From: Actinomyces sp. oral taxon 170 str. F0386
GTDB lineage: Bacteria; Actinomycetota; Actinomycetes; Actinomycetales; Actinomycetaceae
Reading direction: 5' to 3'
Assembly: GCF_000195595.1 (NCBI RefSeq)
Contig: NZ_GL882514.1
Coordinates: forward strand, 1-33,978
Length of the DNA: 33,978 nt
Every line of letters starts with the position of its first letter. The first letter of the stretch is position 1. Below the pieces are notes generated by a model. The model ran no database searches. It saw nothing but the letters and a program-made list of their open reading frames with translations, and was not told the origin of the DNA. The position numbers were made by a program, and so were the translations under genes. Shown in pieces: positions 31,576-33,978 of this stretch.

Positions 31576-33423
31576 TTACCTCCCCTCACTGCCAGCCGGC
31601 TCAACGGATCCGACAGACCTTTCAGTGCCCCGAGCCACCGCCCCGGCGAGGGCTCGGCCGGGCGCACTGACCAGCGTCACGGCGTCGGCCTCCTCGCTCA
31701 GGTCCTGGCTGCGCCACATGCCAGCATAGCGGCCGCCGGCGGCCAGCAGCTCCTCGTGCGTACCACGCTCGGTGATGCGTCCGGCATCGACGACGAGGAT
31801 CTGGTCGGCATCACGGATGGTGGACAGGCGGTGGGCGATGATGATGACGGTCCGTCCGGCCGCCAGCTGGGACAGGGCCCGGTGGATGTCTCGCTCGGAG
31901 GCGGGATCGGCCTGAGCAGTGGCCTCGTCCAGAACGAGGACGGGGGCGTCCTGGAGGTAGGCGCGCGCCAGGGTGACGCGCTGACGCTCACCGCCGGAGA
32001 GGTATCCACCCTCATCGCCCAGGACCGTGTCGTAGCCGCGGGGAAGGCGCATGATGCGCTCGTGGACGCAGGCCGCCTGGGCGGCCGCCTCGACCTGCTG
32101 ACGAGTGGCTCCGGGACGTCCCAGGGCGATGTTGTCGTGGACGGACTCGTGAGCCAGGGCCACGTCCTGCAGCACGATCGCCACGCGCGAGAGCAGCCAG
32201 GGGAAGGTCGCCTCACGCACGTCGACGCCGCTGACGCGTACGGCGCCGTCGTCGACGTCGTAGAAGCGGGCGATGAGGCGGGCCAGAGTCGACTTGCCGC
32301 CTCCGGAGGGTCCGACGAGCGCCGTCACGCTTCCTGGCTCTGCCGTGAAGGACAGACCGTGCAGAACCGGGAATCCGGTCTCGTAGGAGAAGGTGACGTC
32401 TTCGACCTCGACGCGCCCGGGGGCCGGCCCCTCGCCGTCGTCGTAGGTCCCCTCGGGCATCAGCGGCTGGGAGAGCATGTCGGCGGTGGCCTGAGCGGCC
32501 ATCCTGGACTCGTAGATGTGCTGCAGCAGACCGATGAGGATCAGGAGCCCTTCCGGCAGCCCGAGGGCCACCAGGAAGAAGGGCAGTGTCGCCGATAGCG
32601 GCGTCCACCCCTGGGCGGTGAACAGGACGGCCAGCACCGCGACGGTCACGAAGACCGTGGAGGGACGCAGGAGAGCCCCCATCGCGCTGCTGGTCTTGCC
32701 GGACCTGCTCACCCACGCGTATGACAGCTGGGAGAACTCGGTGCGCGCCCGGTTGAAGCGGGTGCGGGAGGCGTCTGTGGCCTGGAACCCCTTGATCTCC
32801 TTGATGCCTTCGAGCATCTCAACGGTTGCGGAGGACAGCGCCGTCTGGGCGGCCCCGAAGCGCTCGGTGATGCCGGAGACGCCGGACAAGGTCAGAGACA
32901 TGACCCCCAGCGCAAGTAGCCACAGTCCCACCAGCGCGCATGCCAGTCGCCAGTCGGTCCACAGCAGGTAGGCCGTCCCGGCGCCCGCCATGACGACGGC
33001 GTTGGTGACGTCCCCGGGGACGTGGGCCACGAGGGTGTGGATGGAGGTGGTGTCGTCGCAGACCATCTTGCGGATCGTGCCGTGCGGGATCTGCGCCACC
33101 TGCCCCAGGGGCAGCCGGCTGATGGCGTCAACGATCCGCTGACGCAGGTGATGACGCAGCCTGGCCTCGGCCAAGTGGGTGACCCCGAGGCCGGCCAGGT
33201 ACAGGGCCTGAGAGGAGAAGAGGGCCACGACGGCGATCGCCGCCCACACCCACAGGCTGCCCCGCCAGCCCTCCGACGAGATCTCACCCAACCAGATGGC
33301 CGCCATGTTGCGCAGGGCCTCGAAGGGGACGATGGACATCAGCGCACCGACGGTGGTCAGCAGGCCGGAGACGATCATGGCTGGACGAGCAGGCCTCACA
33401 AGGTCACTGACGGTGACTGTCAT
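31576..33423 (-). CDS. ABC half-transporter with fused ATPase, IrtA/YbtP-like
   Basis: The 615-residue partner of the next gene. Membrane domain at about 1-320, ATPase with Walker A GPSGGGKS (371-378), LSGGE (475-479), Walker B VLVLDE (495-500) and H531. VLQDVALAHESVHDNIALG and LVLDEATAQADP match the YbtP/IrtA side of siderophore transporters. Unlike mycobacterial IrtA it has no N-terminal siderophore-interacting (FAD) domain. The last 35 residues are a variable tail. The ATG at 33423 has AAAGGAAA upstream; an earlier ATG at 33477 lacks an SD. Confidence 0.88.
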   Translation of the reverse strand: MTVTVSDLVRPARPAMIVSGLLTTVGALMSIVPFEALRNMAAIWLGEISSEGWRGSLWVWAAIAVVALFSSQALYLAGLGVTHLAEARLRHHLRQRIVDAISRLPLGQVAQIPHGTIRKMVCDDTTSIHTLVAHVPGDVTNAVVMAGAGTAYLLWTDWRLACALVGLWLLALGVMSLTLSGVSGITERFGAAQTALSSATVEMLEGIKEIKGFQATDASRTRFNRARTEFSQLSYAWVSRSGKTSSAMGALLRPSTVFVTVAVLAVLFTAQGWTPLSATLPFFLVALGLPEGLLILIGLLQHIYESRMAAQATADMLSQPLMPEGTYDDGEGPAPGRVEVEDVTFSYETGFPVLHGLSFTAEPGSVTALVGPSGGGKSTLARLIARFYDVDDGAVRVSGVDVREATFPWLLSRVAIVLQDVALAHESVHDNIALGRPGATRQQVEAAAQAACVHERIMRLPRGYDTVLGDEGGYLSGGERQRVTLARAYLQDAPVLVLDEATAQADPASERDIHRALSQLAAGRTVIIIAHRLSTIRDADQILVVDAGRITERGTHEELLAAGGRYAGMWRSQDLSEEADAVTLVSAPGRALAGAVARGTERSVGSVEPAGSEGR

Positions 33424-33788
33424 GTGCTTTCCTTTCTCCTCAGGTTCCTGAGACCCCGAGGAATCTGGACCGGGCATTCACGCGAGACGTTGCCAAGGAG
33501 TGCGCACCAGGAGCCTTCTCCTTCAGCATGAGGCAGCAGCGTCCACGGTTGACCACCGGGAGCGCCTGACCGAGATCGGCAAGCAGAATCCTCATTCCCG
33601 GCCAGCTAGTCGAATATGTCTCTCGCCATTGAGAGCATACAACAAAATATCCTGTATATTTGTGGAAAAGATACTGATGAAATAAGGGGGATACCGATGT
33701 CTCCTCCGTGGTGAGGACCGGATCCGACCGAGCGCTCGACGCTATCGACTCACCGCGTCATCACCACGTCAACGCAGGAATTTCTACC
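33424..33788. other. Divergent, AT-rich control region
   Basis: No gene is convincing. The part at 33610-33690 is the most AT-rich stretch of the window. It carries the candidate minus-strand promoter and dyad below. A five-codon ORF (33697-33714, MSPPW) after a good AGGGGG is present on the plus strand, but is too short to judge. Confidence 0.55.
33613..33642 (-). promoter_or_regulatory. Candidate promoter with dyad for the ABC half-transporter operon
   Basis: On the minus strand TTGTAT (plus 33637-33642) and CATATT (plus 33613-33618) are 18 nt apart. The spacer holds CTCTC-GCCATT-GAGAG (33620-33635), extended by TATG/CATA past a one-base bulge. This is a good place for a repressor such as an iron regulator, but it does not resemble the DtxR/IdeR box. 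Confidence 0.45.
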
Positions 33789-33978
33789 GTGGTCATCATG
33801 TCCTCATTCGCCACTCGAGGCAGCCCCTGTGCCATGGCCCAACACGCCGCCTCAGACAGCGGAGCCGCAGCCAACGGTGCCAGAACAACCGCCGGCCTGA
33901 CCATCGAGGAAGTCATCGAGGAAGTTCTGCTCATCGAAGTCCTCGACTCGGTGGCGTCGTTGGCGTACTGGGTGGCGT
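33789..33978 (+). CDS. Unrecognised ORF, partial, leaving the right edge
   Basis: An open frame with no stop to the end of the window. GTG at 33789 has AGGAA eight bases upstream; ATG at 33798 gives MSSFATRGSPCAMAQHAA. The first 35 residues are polar and Ala/Ser-rich, then comes an acidic-hydrophobic helix (LTIEEVIEEVLLIEVLD) coded by a 12-bp tandem repeat, then SVASLAYWVA. Such a leader could belong to a small modified-peptide precursor, but the frame is cut and no core or enzyme is visible. It is divergent from the ABC transporters. Confidence 0.45.
   Translation, partial: MVIMSSFATRGSPCAMAQHAASDSGAAANGARTTAGLTIEEVIEEVLLIEVLDSVASLAYWVA
33902..33925 (+). repeat. 12-bp tandem repeat inside the partial ORF
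   Basis: CATCGAGGAAGT occurs twice in tandem (33902-33913, 33914-33925), with a diverged copy CATCGAAGTCCT at 33932-33943. It codes for the repeated I-E-E-V pattern. Confidence 0.6.

Noticed and set aside
33697-33714. Five-codon ORF MSPPW as a tryptophan attenuator
   Set aside because: A single Trp codon, no biosynthetic gene behind it and no alternative hairpins; good SD spacing alone is not enough.
1-33978. tRNA or rRNA genes, insertion sequences, integrases, toxin-antitoxin pairs
   Set aside because: None seen by reading; no TTCGA/GGTTC arms in a tRNA context, no transposase motifs, no terminal inverted repeats.

Overview
The window is high-GC actinobacterial DNA, and the gene set best fits an oral-type Actinomyces or a close relative. 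The reasons are strong GC bias in third codon positions, a type I-E CRISPR repeat ending in GATGATCC, a translational-type T-box ahead of a long ileS, TANNNT-type -10 boxes, and actinobacterial sulfur assimilation with a ferredoxin-type sulfite reductase and a 4Fe-4S APS reductase. The genus is an inference from these features, not the result of a search. No rRNA, tRNA, insertion sequence or prophage is visible.

Layout. (1) 1-9501: the leader-proximal end of a CRISPR array (four repeats, three whole spacers, running off the left edge), then a complete type I-E cas operon on the minus strand in the order cas3-cse1-cse2-cas7e-cas5e-cas6e-cas1-cas2. Its genes overlap or lie within 2 nt of each other, and the array is transcribed in the same direction. 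(2) 9502-9810: a gene-free control region ahead of cas3 holding two dyads. (3) 9811-13543: ileS on the minus strand with a T-box leader (specifier AUC) and a perfect 19-bp terminator-like stem. (4) 13670-16424, minus strand: an aldo/keto reductase, a single-span Gly/Gln-rich protein and a short-chain dehydrogenase. (5) 16538-18835, plus strand: an NhaC/YuiF-like antiporter-family permease and proC. (6) 18900-26744, plus strand: a sulfur assimilation and siroheme operon (sulfite reductase, cysH, cysD, cysN, SUMT, a TauE/SafE permease, a CbiX/SirB chelatase). It is preceded by a leaderless 28-residue leader ORF ending in Cys-Cys-Arg-Ala and by RNA structures that can hide the sulfite reductase Shine-Dalgarno. 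(7) 26844-29623, minus strand: ABC ATPase, ABC permease and a TetR regulator, with operator-like repeats over the promoter. (8) 29834-33423, minus strand: two ABC half-transporters resembling siderophore transporters (IrtAB/YbtPQ type), ended by a perfect 34-bp palindrome. (9) 33424-33978: an AT-rich control region and the start of an unrecognised ORF that leaves the window.

How the parts work together. The sulfur operon covers sulfate activation (CysDN), APS reduction (CysH), sulfite reduction (SirA) and two of the three steps that make siroheme, the cofactor of SirA. The TauE-type permease is placed to move a sulfur oxyanion. The tandem Cys codons just before the leader stop, plus the SD-hiding hairpin, suggest cysteine-responsive control of this whole set. 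This is the most interesting signal in the window. The ileS T-box senses uncharged tRNA-Ile, so two different RNA-based amino-acid sensors lie about 6 kb apart.
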